DNA of 64,000 nucleotides from Eubacteriales bacterium (GTDB lineage: Bacteria; Bacillota; Clostridia; Lachnospirales; Lachnospiraceae): positions 1 to 64,000 of the forward strand of contig JAUNGB010000015.1 of NCBI GenBank assembly GCA_030524715.1, given 5' to 3'. The notes beneath the pieces were generated by a model. It made no database searches, had not been told where the DNA came from, and saw only the letters and a list, made by a program, of their open reading frames with translations. Of the stretch, positions 45,982 to 55,876 are shown in pieces. The position numbers and the translations under genes are program-made. The stretch's first letter is position 1. Each line of letters begins with the position of its first letter.

Positions 45982-47019
45982 TCATCCGGCATTTCTGCCG
46001 CCATAAATACACATTTGATTTTCACCGAATATATCTCCGGTCAGGGAATATCTGACCGCGGGACAGCCGCCCATGCATAATTCTCCATACGTGCAGCCAG
46101 CGCAGGCGCCCTTCAGGTCTTTCGCCGTCATGTTTCTTCTCCAGGAAAATGCATTGGGATCTTCCCAGATTTCTCTAAGGGTTCTTTCCCGCAGACTTCC
46201 CTCCCTGAATCCGGACACACACAATGAGATTCCAAGAATGTCGCCGTTGCAGGCAATATCCAAAGTGGTGATCCCGGCAGGGCAGCCCCTGAAAACAGGA
46301 ATTTTATCGGTTCCCAGCGCTTTGCTTCGGATAAGCGCTTCTTTACAGGAATAATAGCCGATGCTCTCCCCAAGATAAATCTTCATGCCGCTTTGGCTGC
46401 TGATTTCATGGCATATATCAATTAGCTGTTCTATTTCATTGGCAGACAAAACTTTTTCCTTCTTCATGTTTCCAAAGGGCAGTCCGGCCTGAATGCTCCA
46501 ATGCTCCGCCTCAAGTTCCAGCAGTTCCTCCGCCAGTCCGGGAAGGATACTGAGATTATCTTTTGTCACTGTGGTAGCGATCCAGAAGGGGATCTGTTCC
46601 GTACGCAGCAATTTTACCCCATTTACGCAGCGGGCATAGCTTCCCCTGATCCTTGACGAATCATGCGCAGCCTCTGTTCCGTCAATACTGACCGTTACTT
46701 TTTTTATTCCTGCTTTCTTGATCTTCCGGACAGTTTCCTTATCCAGAAAATAGCCGTTTGTGATGATATGGACTTCCACTCCACCGTCGGTCAATCGGAA
46801 CGCGATTTCAGCCCAGTCTTCCCTCATCAAAGGCTCTCCGCCGGTCAGCACTGCACGCTTAACCCCCATCTCCTTTATCTGCTCACATACGTTCATTGCC
46901 TCTTCATGGGAAAGCTCCTGTTCTGCCTGTCCTCTCTCAGTCCCGCACAGACAGATATCACAGTTCATATTGCACCTCCTGGTAAGCTCCCATGAGCACC
47001 ATTCTAATTTATAATCCAT
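45982..47019 (-). CDS. Radical SAM/SPASM-domain enzyme
   Basis: About 345 residues. The radical SAM [4Fe-4S] motif is CNMNCDIC (C-x3-C-x2-C) near residue 15, in WELTRRCNMNCDICLCG. The SAM-binding GGEP motif (LTGGEPLMRED) and the TVSIDGTEAAHDSSRIRGSY block follow. The C-terminal SPASM region has cysteines in FRGCPAG, ISLCVSGFREGSL, and CAGCTYGELCMGGCPAVRY ... MCIYGG, for extra iron-sulfur clusters. SPASM proteins mostly modify peptides or protein side chains. The start is ATG 47019, seven bases after GGGGAG. No short precursor peptide gene is next to it, so a protein in the operon is the likeliest substrate. Confidence 0.92.
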   Translation of the reverse strand: MDYKLEWCSWELTRRCNMNCDICLCGTERGQAEQELSHEEAMNVCEQIKEMGVKRAVLTGGEPLMREDWAEIAFRLTDGGVEVHIITNGYFLDKETVRKIKKAGIKKVTVSIDGTEAAHDSSRIRGSYARCVNGVKLLRTEQIPFWIATTVTKDNLSILPGLAEELLELEAEHWSIQAGLPFGNMKKEKVLSANEIEQLIDICHEISSQSGMKIYLGESIGYYSCKEALIRSKALGTDKIPVFRGCPAGITTLDIACNGDILGISLCVSGFREGSLRERTLREIWEDPNAFSWRRNMTAKDLKGACAGCTYGELCMGGCPAVRYSLTGDIFGENQMCIYGGRNAG

Positions 47020-47029
47020 ACCATCACTC

Positions 47030-47129
47030 CCCTGCATTTTTACTTAACTGATATCATAGACGTTCGTTATTTTGATTGCTGTTATCTTGATTACTCCTAC
47101 TTTACCCTGCATTTTTGCTTACCTGATAT
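47030..47129. repeat. 75-base degenerate tandem duplication at a gene junction
   Basis: CCCTGCATTTTTACTTAACT (47030) and CCCTGCATTTTTGCTTACCT (47105) are 75 bases apart, each followed by GATAT. The second copy is the 3' end of the beta-rich gene (coding YGYQVSKNAG); the first is a decayed duplicate in the spacer before the radical SAM gene. Confidence 0.65.
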
Positions 47130-48523
47130 CCGTACGCATCCGTTACCTCGATTGTTGCTTTTTCTTTTGCATTATAAGTGGAAACCGACCACGTCCCTTC
47201 CGGTTCTGTGGCATCATATGTGCTTCCCGACTCAAGCACAATATGGATCTTACACTGATTTTCTGATTTGATTTTCCACTCATATGTATGCTTGTAGGTC
47301 GTAAAGCCCCCTCCTTTGCACGAAAAAACAAAACCGGTAAATAATCTCTTGTCTTCTATATGCAAAAACAATTCTTCCGCGTTCAGGAATCCTTCAGCCG
47401 TTCCAACCAGCTTCAGTTTTTTCCTGCAGTCAGTCACAGTCTCCGTATTTTCCTCCACCTCTTTAAATTTTTCTATACATGGAATACTGTAGGAAATTGT
47501 CCGGGTATATTCCCGTCGGCAGTCCTTTGTCTTTGCAGTGAGGGTAAAATCAGTGGCTTTGTCCGGGTCAGGATCCACATCAAATTCTACCGCCGTACCC
47601 TGCAGCAGCGCGCTGCTTCCTGCATGTTCAATAGAAACCCCATACTCCTTATCCGCATTATTTTCGTCGATCCGCCAGGAAAACGCGGCTTTTCCGTCAC
47701 TATGAATCCAATCCAGGGAAAACTCCTTTATCATGGAAATGTAAAAAAATGTTTCCCGTGCGGCTGTGCAAGGCCGTACTGCATGATTGGTAAAGCTCAG
47801 TTCATACACATCCGACGAAATGCTGTTTATCTTTATTTTTCCTTCTTTACTGCCAGGAAATATTTCTGTTCCATTTAAATAGGCGCAAAAATCATTGGGA
47901 TCAAAATTCGTCGCCAGATAGGCCAGTTCCCCCGCTTCCCCAATATCAAATTCCTTTTTCGTATCAACAACAGGTTCAAACTTTTCGATCCGGGCAACCG
48001 GACATTTGGTGAGCATCACCCTTGCCGCCTCAGTCCGGGTTGAATCATACAGAAGGACAGGCGCGTCTCCTTTTGCTGAATCACACAGCAGATTCCCAAG
48101 CACAAATCGTATTTCCCGGACCTTTGTGATTCCGGGCGGAGGAACGATGACCAGAATACATTTTTCATTACTGCACCGGACGCTGACCGTCCAGCCGCTG
48201 GTGATCTCTTCTACCGCAATTGCCTTTGCAGAGTCCGCGGAGCACAGACATTCTGCATCTGTCCCGAGAGTAAAACCCACATAAAAGACGTCTGTATCCT
48301 CCAACTGTACCTGCCCGTCAAAGTCAGGAATATCCGCCGCGGTATACCCCGCCGGATTATGCATGATCCAATCGTCCTCACCTGATATCATGATATCAAA
48401 AATACAGGTTTCCCCAATGCTGACCGCCGACGGCTCCATGGTAAAGCAGAACCTGGTATTCTCATTTGTCCCATGCCCATAAAGGCAGGTCTCTACACGG
48501 CTTATATTCAAATACTCGTCCAT
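47102..48523 (-). CDS. Beta-rich protein with Ig-like repeats, operon gene 5
   Basis: About 473 residues, family not recognised, no signal peptide. The N-terminal part (1-190) looks like a lectin-like or adhesin-like beta sandwich (FTMEPSAVSIGETCIFDIMISGEDDWIMHNP, VREIRFVLGNLL). Residues about 195-470 hold two or three Ig-like units with recurring patterns such as IEKFEPVVDTKKEFDIGE and IEKFKEVEENTETV. The start is ATG 48523, eight bases after AAGGAG and three bases past the preceding gene's stop; the frame extends six codons into that gene. It probably packs against the larger beta-rich products of the same operon. Confidence 0.75.
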   Translation of the reverse strand: MDEYLNISRVETCLYGHGTNENTRFCFTMEPSAVSIGETCIFDIMISGEDDWIMHNPAGYTAADIPDFDGQVQLEDTDVFYVGFTLGTDAECLCSADSAKAIAVEEITSGWTVSVRCSNEKCILVIVPPPGITKVREIRFVLGNLLCDSAKGDAPVLLYDSTRTEAARVMLTKCPVARIEKFEPVVDTKKEFDIGEAGELAYLATNFDPNDFCAYLNGTEIFPGSKEGKIKINSISSDVYELSFTNHAVRPCTAARETFFYISMIKEFSLDWIHSDGKAAFSWRIDENNADKEYGVSIEHAGSSALLQGTAVEFDVDPDPDKATDFTLTAKTKDCRREYTRTISYSIPCIEKFKEVEENTETVTDCRKKLKLVGTAEGFLNAEELFLHIEDKRLFTGFVFSCKGGGFTTYKHTYEWKIKSENQCKIHIVLESGSTYDATEPEGTWSVSTYNAKEKATIEVTDAYGYQVSKNAG

Positions 48524-48525
48524 AT

Positions 48526-51500
48526 TCATGTCTCCTTCCATGTGAGATATCCCTCAGTGATTCTGTGGCTGTCCTCGGTAAGTGTCTCTGCTGACGTGCC
48601 CTGCAGCTCCTGCACAATTTTTCTGCCGTCTGCCGCTGTTTCCACGTAGCTTAGCTGCTTTCCCTTTAACCGACTGATTGGCAGCGCTGTCTGCTGCATA
48701 CTGGTTATAACAGGAGCCGCCAGAATGTACGGCTGTATTTTTTGCGTCTGCTTTTCATATAATTCCGCATTCAGACGTAACTCTTTGACAGGCAGGATAC
48801 CTGTCCTGACTGTGAGCTCCTTATATGGATCCAGGAAAAATACAAATTTCTGCATTCCGTCTTCAGCAAAGTCCCGGAGAGAAAACCGCAGTTCATTATT
48901 AAAGAGCAGAACCTTTCCTTCTTCCAGGTCATTCTGGACTGCCCTGCATAAATGCAGCCTTTGAAATCGGTTCTCCTGGTCTTTACTGTCCTCAAAAAAT
49001 CCGATCACGCCGTCCTGGTTTTTTCTCATATCACCGATCCGGATAGTAAACTCTCCCCATTCATATTTGTGGGAGTTATTCCTCTCCCCGCCCCAAAATT
49101 CAACAGGCAATCCATATTGCTCCACTTCGAGGGAACCGCCTACAATGGCAATCAAATTTTCCACGCCGGACAGGGCGTGTTTTTCCTGGATCTTTGAAGA
49201 AAAATAACGGTCGATCTCTGACAAAAGCATTTCCAGCTGGTGAGCGCTCCATTCTTTCATACTGTCCAGCAGCGCCTTCAGTTTGGGCTTGAGGCCCTTT
49301 TCCTGTTCCTCAGCCGTTTTCCAGGGATTCTCCTTCCATGCGGCAGAACCGTCCGTTCCGGGATAAAGCCATCCTAAAAAAACTCCGTCGGCATCATAAA
49401 TCTGCATATCCATATTCAGGTAATCACACAGGATAAAGCCCAGAACAGGCGAGGTATCCTCATTCACTGCTTCCGCCGTATTGTCCTCCGCCGAAATCCA
49501 TTCCCAATTCAAACGAACGCCATTTAAAAAACGTGCCGGCAATACTGCCCGGTCCTTCTCTTCCGCGCGCATACTTTCTCCAAATATCAGGCTGCCGTCA
49601 TCCAGGCTTATATCCCGGTACTGGCCAAAGCTGTCGATCAGCCGAAGCTTCGAGGGCTCTATGTATCCGCCCTGGACCGCCATAAAATAATCTTCCGGCA
49701 ATCCGTCATAGGGCATGGGATGAATCCCGGTCAATATTTGCTGCACTCTCGCCGCATATCTGCCGGTATCCTCCTTTTCCGGCAAAGGCAGAATGGGCAG
49801 CGAAGCAGAATACTGCACTCCGCGGAAGGTTTCCGTGAATCCCTCCAACTGCTGAGATAAGATCTGTCTGCTTTCAAGCCTGCTGCAAATAGCCTCCAGT
49901 TTCCCGTAATCCACGCTTCCTTCCTGATAGGTATCCTTCAGTTCTTCCACAGCCTTCTTCAAATGCATCGGCGCATGAGGCGTCAGCAGCGTCTTTCCAT
50001 GGATATCCAGACTCCTTTGGGCGGGTTTTCCGGTTTCTGCCGGTTCCAGGTCAATATCCCCTAATGTATAATAATCCAGCGCTGTTTCATCCGTGGAACC
50101 GCAGGGGGAAGTCGCCTTCATCCGCCATTCCAGCAGCAAAGGGTGCCAGGGCATAGACCATTGGCGCAAAGCAAGCATAGAAGGAGCGTTATCTTCTCCA
50201 TTGCGCGCCTCTTCAACGGCCTGTCTTGCTTTTTCCATATCTTTGGCAGGATTCAGGCTTCCTGCCTTATCCAATAATCTTTCTGCCAGAAAATCAGAAA
50301 AATCCTGGCCAAGCAGTATGGTCTCAATAAAAATCGGTTTTACAAAATCCGGCAGTGCTATGCCGTCCACAGGCATCACATGCCTTTCAAGATCAGCAAA
50401 TTCCAGGGGAATTTTTTCTCCCTCCAACACTGCCTCTATTCTGCCGATCGCCTCTGTCCGGCAGCGCAGCGTTCCGTCTTCATCACTTTGAAAACCCTGC
50501 TGATAGGTTCTTTCCTCGTCTTTTTGGACAAACATTATCGCCGGAGCCGTCGGCCGCACAAAAAAGTCCTCCTGCTCCAGTGATAATCTCAATCCTGTTT
50601 TCTCCAGTTCCCTGTCAAGTTCTTCGGATTCTGTTTTTATTTCCCTGCTGCTGTCAGAGATCGTCTGCTCTGCAGAGGAAAGGGCATTGAGCGCTTCCTC
50701 TAATTCAGCTTCCCATACAGGCGTCCCGTCAAAGGAAAAATCGTTCAGTTCTTTGATATACTTGCACCACAATAAATATGCACGTTCTTCCAGATCCGCT
50801 CTCGTCCGGGCCGCACGATTCAGCTTCTTAAGCTTATCCTTCAGGCCAATGAAGCGCTGACGCGATTCCCGGGATAGTGAAATCGTAAGCTCATCGCTCT
50901 TTTCGCTGCATTTCTTTATATTCATCCTTTCGCCCCCGGCAACATACTGAAAAGAGCGCTGATGAAGCTTATCCTCCATGCTGATGATCCGGTCTGTCAG
51001 GTTTTCATTGTCAAGTTCCGGGATCAGCCCTGACTGAAGCGCATACAGGATACGCTCAATTCCTTCCGCCTCCGGCATCTTTTCCTGTATATAAGCGGAA
51101 AGCGCTTCCGCCGATGTGGCAGCCAGTACAAGATCTCCCTTCAGGCTTTCCTGAGACTGGTAACAATGCTCCCTTCCCATCCACTCTACTTTGGATACGG
51201 CGCCGTGGCAGAGCATACACCGGGGTTTCTCCGCCCCCTTCCATGTCCATCCCATCAGGTTATTGTCGCCGCTCATAGTCTCATTCCCATAAAACGGATC
51301 CGACTCTTCACGGGCATAGTAACCGCACACAAGATAAGTGAAGGTCCCTGTCTGAATATTCTTCATGGAATCGTAAAATCCGAACACTGTTTTTGAATTC
51401 GGATACATGGCAGAGAAAAGATGATCGCCCATACCCACTGCGCTCAGCTTTTCCACAGAGTCCTTCTCCTTCATTTCATCCTCCGCGGAAACCACATCAC

Positions 51501-51969
51501 CGATGAAGTGATAATATGCCCCTTCATCTCCTGCGGGAACCCAGTACCCTTTCTTGTCGTCATATGCCAGAGCGGGCAATGCTGTCTTCCCCATTCCCTC
51601 GCTGGTGCGTCCCTCTTTCTCAGCGCTTATCACGTCGCTTCTCACAAGCCAGGCTCTGGATTCCACAAGCCCTCCATTTGTCCGCATCCTGACTATATAC
51701 CAGCGGTTCGGCACTTCAGGAAAGCTAAGCTCTCCATCCTCTCCCTGTACTCCATGCAGAAGCGCGTCCGGCAGTATCCACTGCAGATGAGCGCCCGGAT
51801 ATTCCTGAACGGTAGAAAATTCTCCTGCCATTATCTCGTTTCCAAACAAGCAGTCTTTTCCCAAAAGCCTGTACTGAAAAGCTGCTGCTGAAAGCGTTTT
51901 TTCTATTCCGGGATTTCCAAGCAGGAGTACGTTTAATGTAATCGGTACTAATAACGGCTTATCATTCAC
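48526..51969 (-). CDS. Large protein of unknown function, operon gene 4
   Basis: 1147 residues without signal peptide or membrane helix. The N-terminal 120 residues are distinctive: YPGAHLQWILPDALLHG then FPEVPNRWYIVRM and RAWLVRSDVIS. I recall this kind of motif (hLHWxLPDALxxG ... FPxVPNRW) in very large uncharacterised actinobacterial and cyanobacterial proteins, but cannot check. Residues about 350-470 are a coiled coil (GLKDKLKKLNRAARTRADLEERAY ...). A CMLCHG pair near 262 might bind metal. The C-terminal half is mixed alpha/beta. The ATG overlaps the 277-aa gene's stop by four bases (ATGA), so synthesis is coupled. Confidence 0.78.
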   Translation of the reverse strand: MNDKPLLVPITLNVLLLGNPGIEKTLSAAAFQYRLLGKDCLFGNEIMAGEFSTVQEYPGAHLQWILPDALLHGVQGEDGELSFPEVPNRWYIVRMRTNGGLVESRAWLVRSDVISAEKEGRTSEGMGKTALPALAYDDKKGYWVPAGDEGAYYHFIGDVVSAEDEMKEKDSVEKLSAVGMGDHLFSAMYPNSKTVFGFYDSMKNIQTGTFTYLVCGYYAREESDPFYGNETMSGDNNLMGWTWKGAEKPRCMLCHGAVSKVEWMGREHCYQSQESLKGDLVLAATSAEALSAYIQEKMPEAEGIERILYALQSGLIPELDNENLTDRIISMEDKLHQRSFQYVAGGERMNIKKCSEKSDELTISLSRESRQRFIGLKDKLKKLNRAARTRADLEERAYLLWCKYIKELNDFSFDGTPVWEAELEEALNALSSAEQTISDSSREIKTESEELDRELEKTGLRLSLEQEDFFVRPTAPAIMFVQKDEERTYQQGFQSDEDGTLRCRTEAIGRIEAVLEGEKIPLEFADLERHVMPVDGIALPDFVKPIFIETILLGQDFSDFLAERLLDKAGSLNPAKDMEKARQAVEEARNGEDNAPSMLALRQWSMPWHPLLLEWRMKATSPCGSTDETALDYYTLGDIDLEPAETGKPAQRSLDIHGKTLLTPHAPMHLKKAVEELKDTYQEGSVDYGKLEAICSRLESRQILSQQLEGFTETFRGVQYSASLPILPLPEKEDTGRYAARVQQILTGIHPMPYDGLPEDYFMAVQGGYIEPSKLRLIDSFGQYRDISLDDGSLIFGESMRAEEKDRAVLPARFLNGVRLNWEWISAEDNTAEAVNEDTSPVLGFILCDYLNMDMQIYDADGVFLGWLYPGTDGSAAWKENPWKTAEEQEKGLKPKLKALLDSMKEWSAHQLEMLLSEIDRYFSSKIQEKHALSGVENLIAIVGGSLEVEQYGLPVEFWGGERNNSHKYEWGEFTIRIGDMRKNQDGVIGFFEDSKDQENRFQRLHLCRAVQNDLEEGKVLLFNNELRFSLRDFAEDGMQKFVFFLDPYKELTVRTGILPVKELRLNAELYEKQTQKIQPYILAAPVITSMQQTALPISRLKGKQLSYVETAADGRKIVQELQGTSAETLTEDSHRITEGYLTWKET

Positions 51970-52799
51970 AGCTTTACTCCCTTCACTTCAATCCGAAGCG
52001 GCGTATTCATCAGTTCCAGCGCAGTTTCTATTGCCGATAACGTATTTTTCTGCTCATCGCTTAACTGAAGTTTATCCGCCGCATCTTTCATCAGTTTTTC
52101 CAGATCCACAACCCGATCCGCCCGTCCCTGCTTCATGGGAACAGCGATCACATCCGGCCCGCCTGCTTCTGTTCCTCTTTTCTTTTTTACATATACAGCG
52201 TCGTTGTCTGCGAATTTCTCCCGCTTGGGCAGTGCTGTGACCGGCAGTACAGGCTGCCCCCGGGCATCCTCTTCAAAGCCAAAGGAAAGAACGCTTTCTG
52301 ACTGGATAAATGCCAGGCGCTCCACTTTTCCTGCTGCGATCCCGATCATAATATCTTCGCCGATCTGCTCCAGTCTCTCAAGTTCAGCTCTGCTGCCGCT
52401 GCCGTCACAGGCCTCTATCCGTATGCCCTTCCAGTTCCTGACAAGCCCGGAGCGCAGCAAAAAACCGGTTCTTACCTTATCTGCCGGTCCTCTCATCTGC
52501 TGAAGCAGCATATCGTCATGCTTCAGGTCAAAGGTTGTGGTCCTGCCCACGCTTGAAGCGCCGTCCATAAGACAGCTGACCCAGTTCTCATCCACATAGA
52601 AAAATTTCAGGCTCTCATTGGGAAGCAGGCTTTTGTCTGAGATCAGATATTCAAAAGGAACTCCCTTTAACGTCCGCAAATCTCTGAAAAAGTTTTCCAA
52701 CAGAGATCCTGAAGCCATATAATGAAATAATTTTCCAGCCTCCCCCTCTTCCGTTTCTCCAAATTCCCACAGGGACATAGGTTTATGCCATGATTTCAC
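51966..52799 (-). CDS. 277-residue protein of unknown function, operon gene 3
   Basis: A soluble protein I cannot name. A conserved-looking core spans about residues 28-95: MASGSLLENFFRDLRTLKGVPFEYLISDKSLLPNESLKFFYVDENWVSCLMDGASSVGRTT. Its wording (GVPFxYLhxDxxhLPxESLxFFYhDxNW) resembles segments of large proteins that I associate with DUF6603 gene neighbourhoods, from memory only. The rest is mixed alpha/beta with a helical C-terminus. It overlaps both neighbours by four bases (ATGA), an arrangement typical of proteins made in fixed ratio. Confidence 0.76.
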   Translation of the reverse strand: MKSWHKPMSLWEFGETEEGEAGKLFHYMASGSLLENFFRDLRTLKGVPFEYLISDKSLLPNESLKFFYVDENWVSCLMDGASSVGRTTTFDLKHDDMLLQQMRGPADKVRTGFLLRSGLVRNWKGIRIEACDGSGSRAELERLEQIGEDIMIGIAAGKVERLAFIQSESVLSFGFEEDARGQPVLPVTALPKREKFADNDAVYVKKKRGTEAGGPDVIAVPMKQGRADRVVDLEKLMKDAADKLQLSDEQKNTLSAIETALELMNTPLRIEVKGVKL

Positions 52800-55700
52800 A
52801 ATATCTCATCCCCCTTCTCATTTAATCCGGAAAGCAGCCACGAGCCTGCCTTTTTTCCTTCTGTTCTTGCACTGCTCTTCAGCATTTTCTCCTGCAAGGC
52901 CCTTTTATTGGCGTTTCTCATGGAAAGCAGCTGCTCTGAAACGGATTCGTTGCCCAGGGCCAGCAGCCGGCCAAGCTGCCATGCAATAGCATAGGATACG
53001 TCAAAAGCGCCTTTTTCCGAATCATACCGGTACAGGGAATCCGCGCAATGCAGCGGTCCCTGAGTCCCGGAGCCGGGAACCTCAACAGGAGTGAAGGGCC
53101 CCCGGTAAAAGGAAATGGTCTGGCTGCCGTCCTGCATATTATGCTGCATAGGTGAATAGCCATTATTTATAAGCTTCTTATACAGGTCGCTCCCCTCGGG
53201 GGATTCCCGTGTCAGCAGCCCGGTATCCAGGGAAGCGACCGTCTTTACGAAAGGCTCTTCTTCTGTTCTGGAATAAAAATCCCAGCTATACATCACCAGA
53301 ACCCTGACCTTTTCAAAGCCTGCCTTCTGATCAGACCAATACCCTTCGCATCCCTCCAGAGAAACAAGATACGCTCTGTTTTTTACCGGAGAATCCTGCG
53401 TTTCCGGCAAACGGTTGGATATCACACAGGAAACCCATTCCGTGGAAGGAATACTGTTTTCCGCCTTATCCTCCCCGGACAGACTCCGTCCATGGCTCAG
53501 CCAGGAAAGCTCCTTTTTCGAAGGCAGAATCGCCGAAAAAAGCTCCTGGTCCACATCTATGTATTGACAACTCCGGCCCTTTTCCTCGTTGTTCAGCGTC
53601 AATTCCGGAGTCCGTATTTTATCTGCCGGGGCAGTGACTTTCTCCGCTGTCCCTGTATTGATCTCCACGATCTCGTTTCCGGACAGCAGCATAAGCCATA
53701 ACCAGGGAACCACTCCGGAGGGAGGCTCTTCCTGCTGCCCTGATGCAGCAAAGGCTGCCTGTGCTGATACGCCTCGTTCCCAGGGAATGGTCTTACGCTT
53801 CAAAAGGACATGAGGCAAACACTTTCCGAAATGTCCCTCCGCGCCGCTGCCGGGATATATGGATACCACCTCTTCCTTCAGATCAAACCGCGGGCCTTCC
53901 ACCGAAAAGTCCTGTGTCAAAACCTCAGATTTTCCCAGGATATCTCCATCCACCCGGACAGTAATACGGTAATCCCCGCTTTTCAATGCAGGCACACAGG
54001 ATTCCAGCAAATCAAACTTTACATTATCAGCCTCATCCGGATCCTTATGGCGCTCCTGTTCCGGCAGCTTCGCTATAGACGGAAGCGCCGCTTCCACAGG
54101 AGGTACCGTCCGCACTTCATTCTGACAATGGATCCCCCAGTAGTTCATCTGCCTTGCGGCGGATATCCTCAAGCCTGTATAGGCGCTCATGGTTTCTGAC
54201 GAACAATCTTCCCTCCCCCACAATGCCGTCGGAACATTTTCCAGAACCGGCTCCACCTGAAAAGCATCGTTTATCTCTCCTTTATCGAGCCTGGTCAGCG
54301 TGACCTCGTGAACCGCCGCCGCCTCCTTTTTACAGGGCCGGATGTAGATCTTATCCTTTGGATCACCTGCGCAGAATCGGTCGTTCCATTTGATGGATGC
54401 TGCAATAAGGGGAGACTTTGTGATGATACACAATTTCTCTGCATTGACTTTCACCCTGTCAGAGGAGCCGTCTGCTCCTATGCCCTCTGCGATGGTAATC
54501 GTACTTCCTCCAAAAGCGGCGTCCGAATCATTTTGTTTCGTACTTTTCAGGAAGGATTCGCAGAATTCTGCTTCTGATATAGTATCCACCTTCTGAGAGC
54601 CGCTGCCAAAGCTGATGTCAAAACTGATGATCCATAGATGGATCTTCGCGATTCCTGAAAACTCCGGTCCCCAGACAGACAAAGAGCAGCCAAGCTCCAG
54701 ATTAATGTGAAAAAGCTTTAAATTTGCCTTTACTCCAATGGTCACTCCAATGTCAAAGGCATAGGAATATGGCTTCCATCCAATAAAAATATCTATGTAT
54801 GCGTCAAACCATGCATGAATGCATTTCCAGTCAAAATTCAGGGAAAGGGCGCCGCCCGCCATAATACAGGAGGGAGTAAGGGCGCAGTACAGGCTTCCCT
54901 GGGCGTTTAAATTATCGCTGAGCTTCCAGGTAAGCTGCAGACGGTCCACCGCCGGATAATGATCGGGCTTTTGATATCCATTTCTGTATCCTCCCACAGA
55001 CAGCACGAAATCCCCTGCATGCTCCCCCTGGTACCAGAGATAAAAGGCAAAGCCGCCGCTAATCCTGCAGTCCTTCGACATAATATAAGATGATTTTGTC
55101 AGGATTCCTTCGATTGGTATCACTCCGCTTTTCGGGTCAATGGTTATTTTTATCAGTAATCCGATATCTGCCAGAATTTTTTTGCCGCCGCGGGGAAACT
55201 GAATTGCGGTGCTTCCCAAAATATCAAAAAGGAACGGCTTTCCTAAAATTGCCAGAAGAAGCACGGAGCTCTCCGCCATCTTAAAGGAATTTGCCCGTAT
55301 CCCCGCCGCCGCCCAGTTTGTCCCGGCTGCCGGCGGAAACAGATTCTCTGACTGTGCCGCGATCGTTTCCGGAGAAAGCTTTCCTGACATTACCTCAAGC
55401 AGCGGAAACTGCTCCAGCGACTCAATATCCGGGACCTGGACCGACCTGGCGTAGCCCACACCTGCGGCCAGACCGTCCACCACAAAACAAGGGGGACCGC
55501 CGAAGGCTCCCTGTACCATGCCAAACAGAAATCCGGACGGAAAGGGTTTGGGCTGGTATTCTCCCAGAACATTGATACCGTAATCGCCGATACGAATCCT
55601 GATCTGCCCGCTGTAGACCTGGCTGCCGGAAGATGAATTTACAAATTTCCCCAGCATGGAAAAAGACTCTTCTTCTTTGTCGATCATCAGGCCGGCCAAT

Positions 55701-55876
55701 CTGCATCCGAACGTGTGCTTTTTCAGATCATAAGAAAAGCTGAGGCCATCCAGTTCCAGTTTCAATCCGCCGGTATCAAAGGACGCGTACAGCCCCAATG
55801 TAACAGCTTGCCCATTATAAGAGACAGCGATACGATCCAGTTTGAATACTCCGATAGATTTCCCGACAGGAATCAC
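52796..55876 (-). CDS. DUF6603-like giant beta-rich protein, operon gene 2
   Basis: 1026 residues. Residues about 1-420 match what I know of DUF6603 proteins: YGQIRIRIGDYGINVLGEY-type start, GGPPCFVVDGLAAGVGYAR, GDFVLSVGGYRNGYQKPDHYPAVDRLQLTWKLSDNLNAQGSLYCALTPSCIMAGGALSL, then WFDAYIDIFIGWKPYSYAFDIGVTIGV and WGPEFSGIAKIHLWIISFDISFGSGS. Long amphipathic strands with glycine turns suggest an elongated beta structure. The C-terminal 600 residues are less conserved. No signal peptide. It overlaps both neighbours by four bases. Function of DUF6603 is unknown. The family assignment is from memory. Confidence 0.78.
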   Translation of the reverse strand: MIPVGKSIGVFKLDRIAVSYNGQAVTLGLYASFDTGGLKLELDGLSFSYDLKKHTFGCRLAGLMIDKEEESFSMLGKFVNSSSGSQVYSGQIRIRIGDYGINVLGEYQPKPFPSGFLFGMVQGAFGGPPCFVVDGLAAGVGYARSVQVPDIESLEQFPLLEVMSGKLSPETIAAQSENLFPPAAGTNWAAAGIRANSFKMAESSVLLLAILGKPFLFDILGSTAIQFPRGGKKILADIGLLIKITIDPKSGVIPIEGILTKSSYIMSKDCRISGGFAFYLWYQGEHAGDFVLSVGGYRNGYQKPDHYPAVDRLQLTWKLSDNLNAQGSLYCALTPSCIMAGGALSLNFDWKCIHAWFDAYIDIFIGWKPYSYAFDIGVTIGVKANLKLFHINLELGCSLSVWGPEFSGIAKIHLWIISFDISFGSGSQKVDTISEAEFCESFLKSTKQNDSDAAFGGSTITIAEGIGADGSSDRVKVNAEKLCIITKSPLIAASIKWNDRFCAGDPKDKIYIRPCKKEAAAVHEVTLTRLDKGEINDAFQVEPVLENVPTALWGREDCSSETMSAYTGLRISAARQMNYWGIHCQNEVRTVPPVEAALPSIAKLPEQERHKDPDEADNVKFDLLESCVPALKSGDYRITVRVDGDILGKSEVLTQDFSVEGPRFDLKEEVVSIYPGSGAEGHFGKCLPHVLLKRKTIPWERGVSAQAAFAASGQQEEPPSGVVPWLWLMLLSGNEIVEINTGTAEKVTAPADKIRTPELTLNNEEKGRSCQYIDVDQELFSAILPSKKELSWLSHGRSLSGEDKAENSIPSTEWVSCVISNRLPETQDSPVKNRAYLVSLEGCEGYWSDQKAGFEKVRVLVMYSWDFYSRTEEEPFVKTVASLDTGLLTRESPEGSDLYKKLINNGYSPMQHNMQDGSQTISFYRGPFTPVEVPGSGTQGPLHCADSLYRYDSEKGAFDVSYAIAWQLGRLLALGNESVSEQLLSMRNANKRALQEKMLKSSARTEGKKAGSWLLSGLNEKGDEIL

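Noticed and set aside
45982-47019. Calling the locus a sactipeptide or other RiPP cluster
   Set aside because: No short Cys-rich precursor, transporter or protease gene is adjacent; only the radical SAM enzyme fits.
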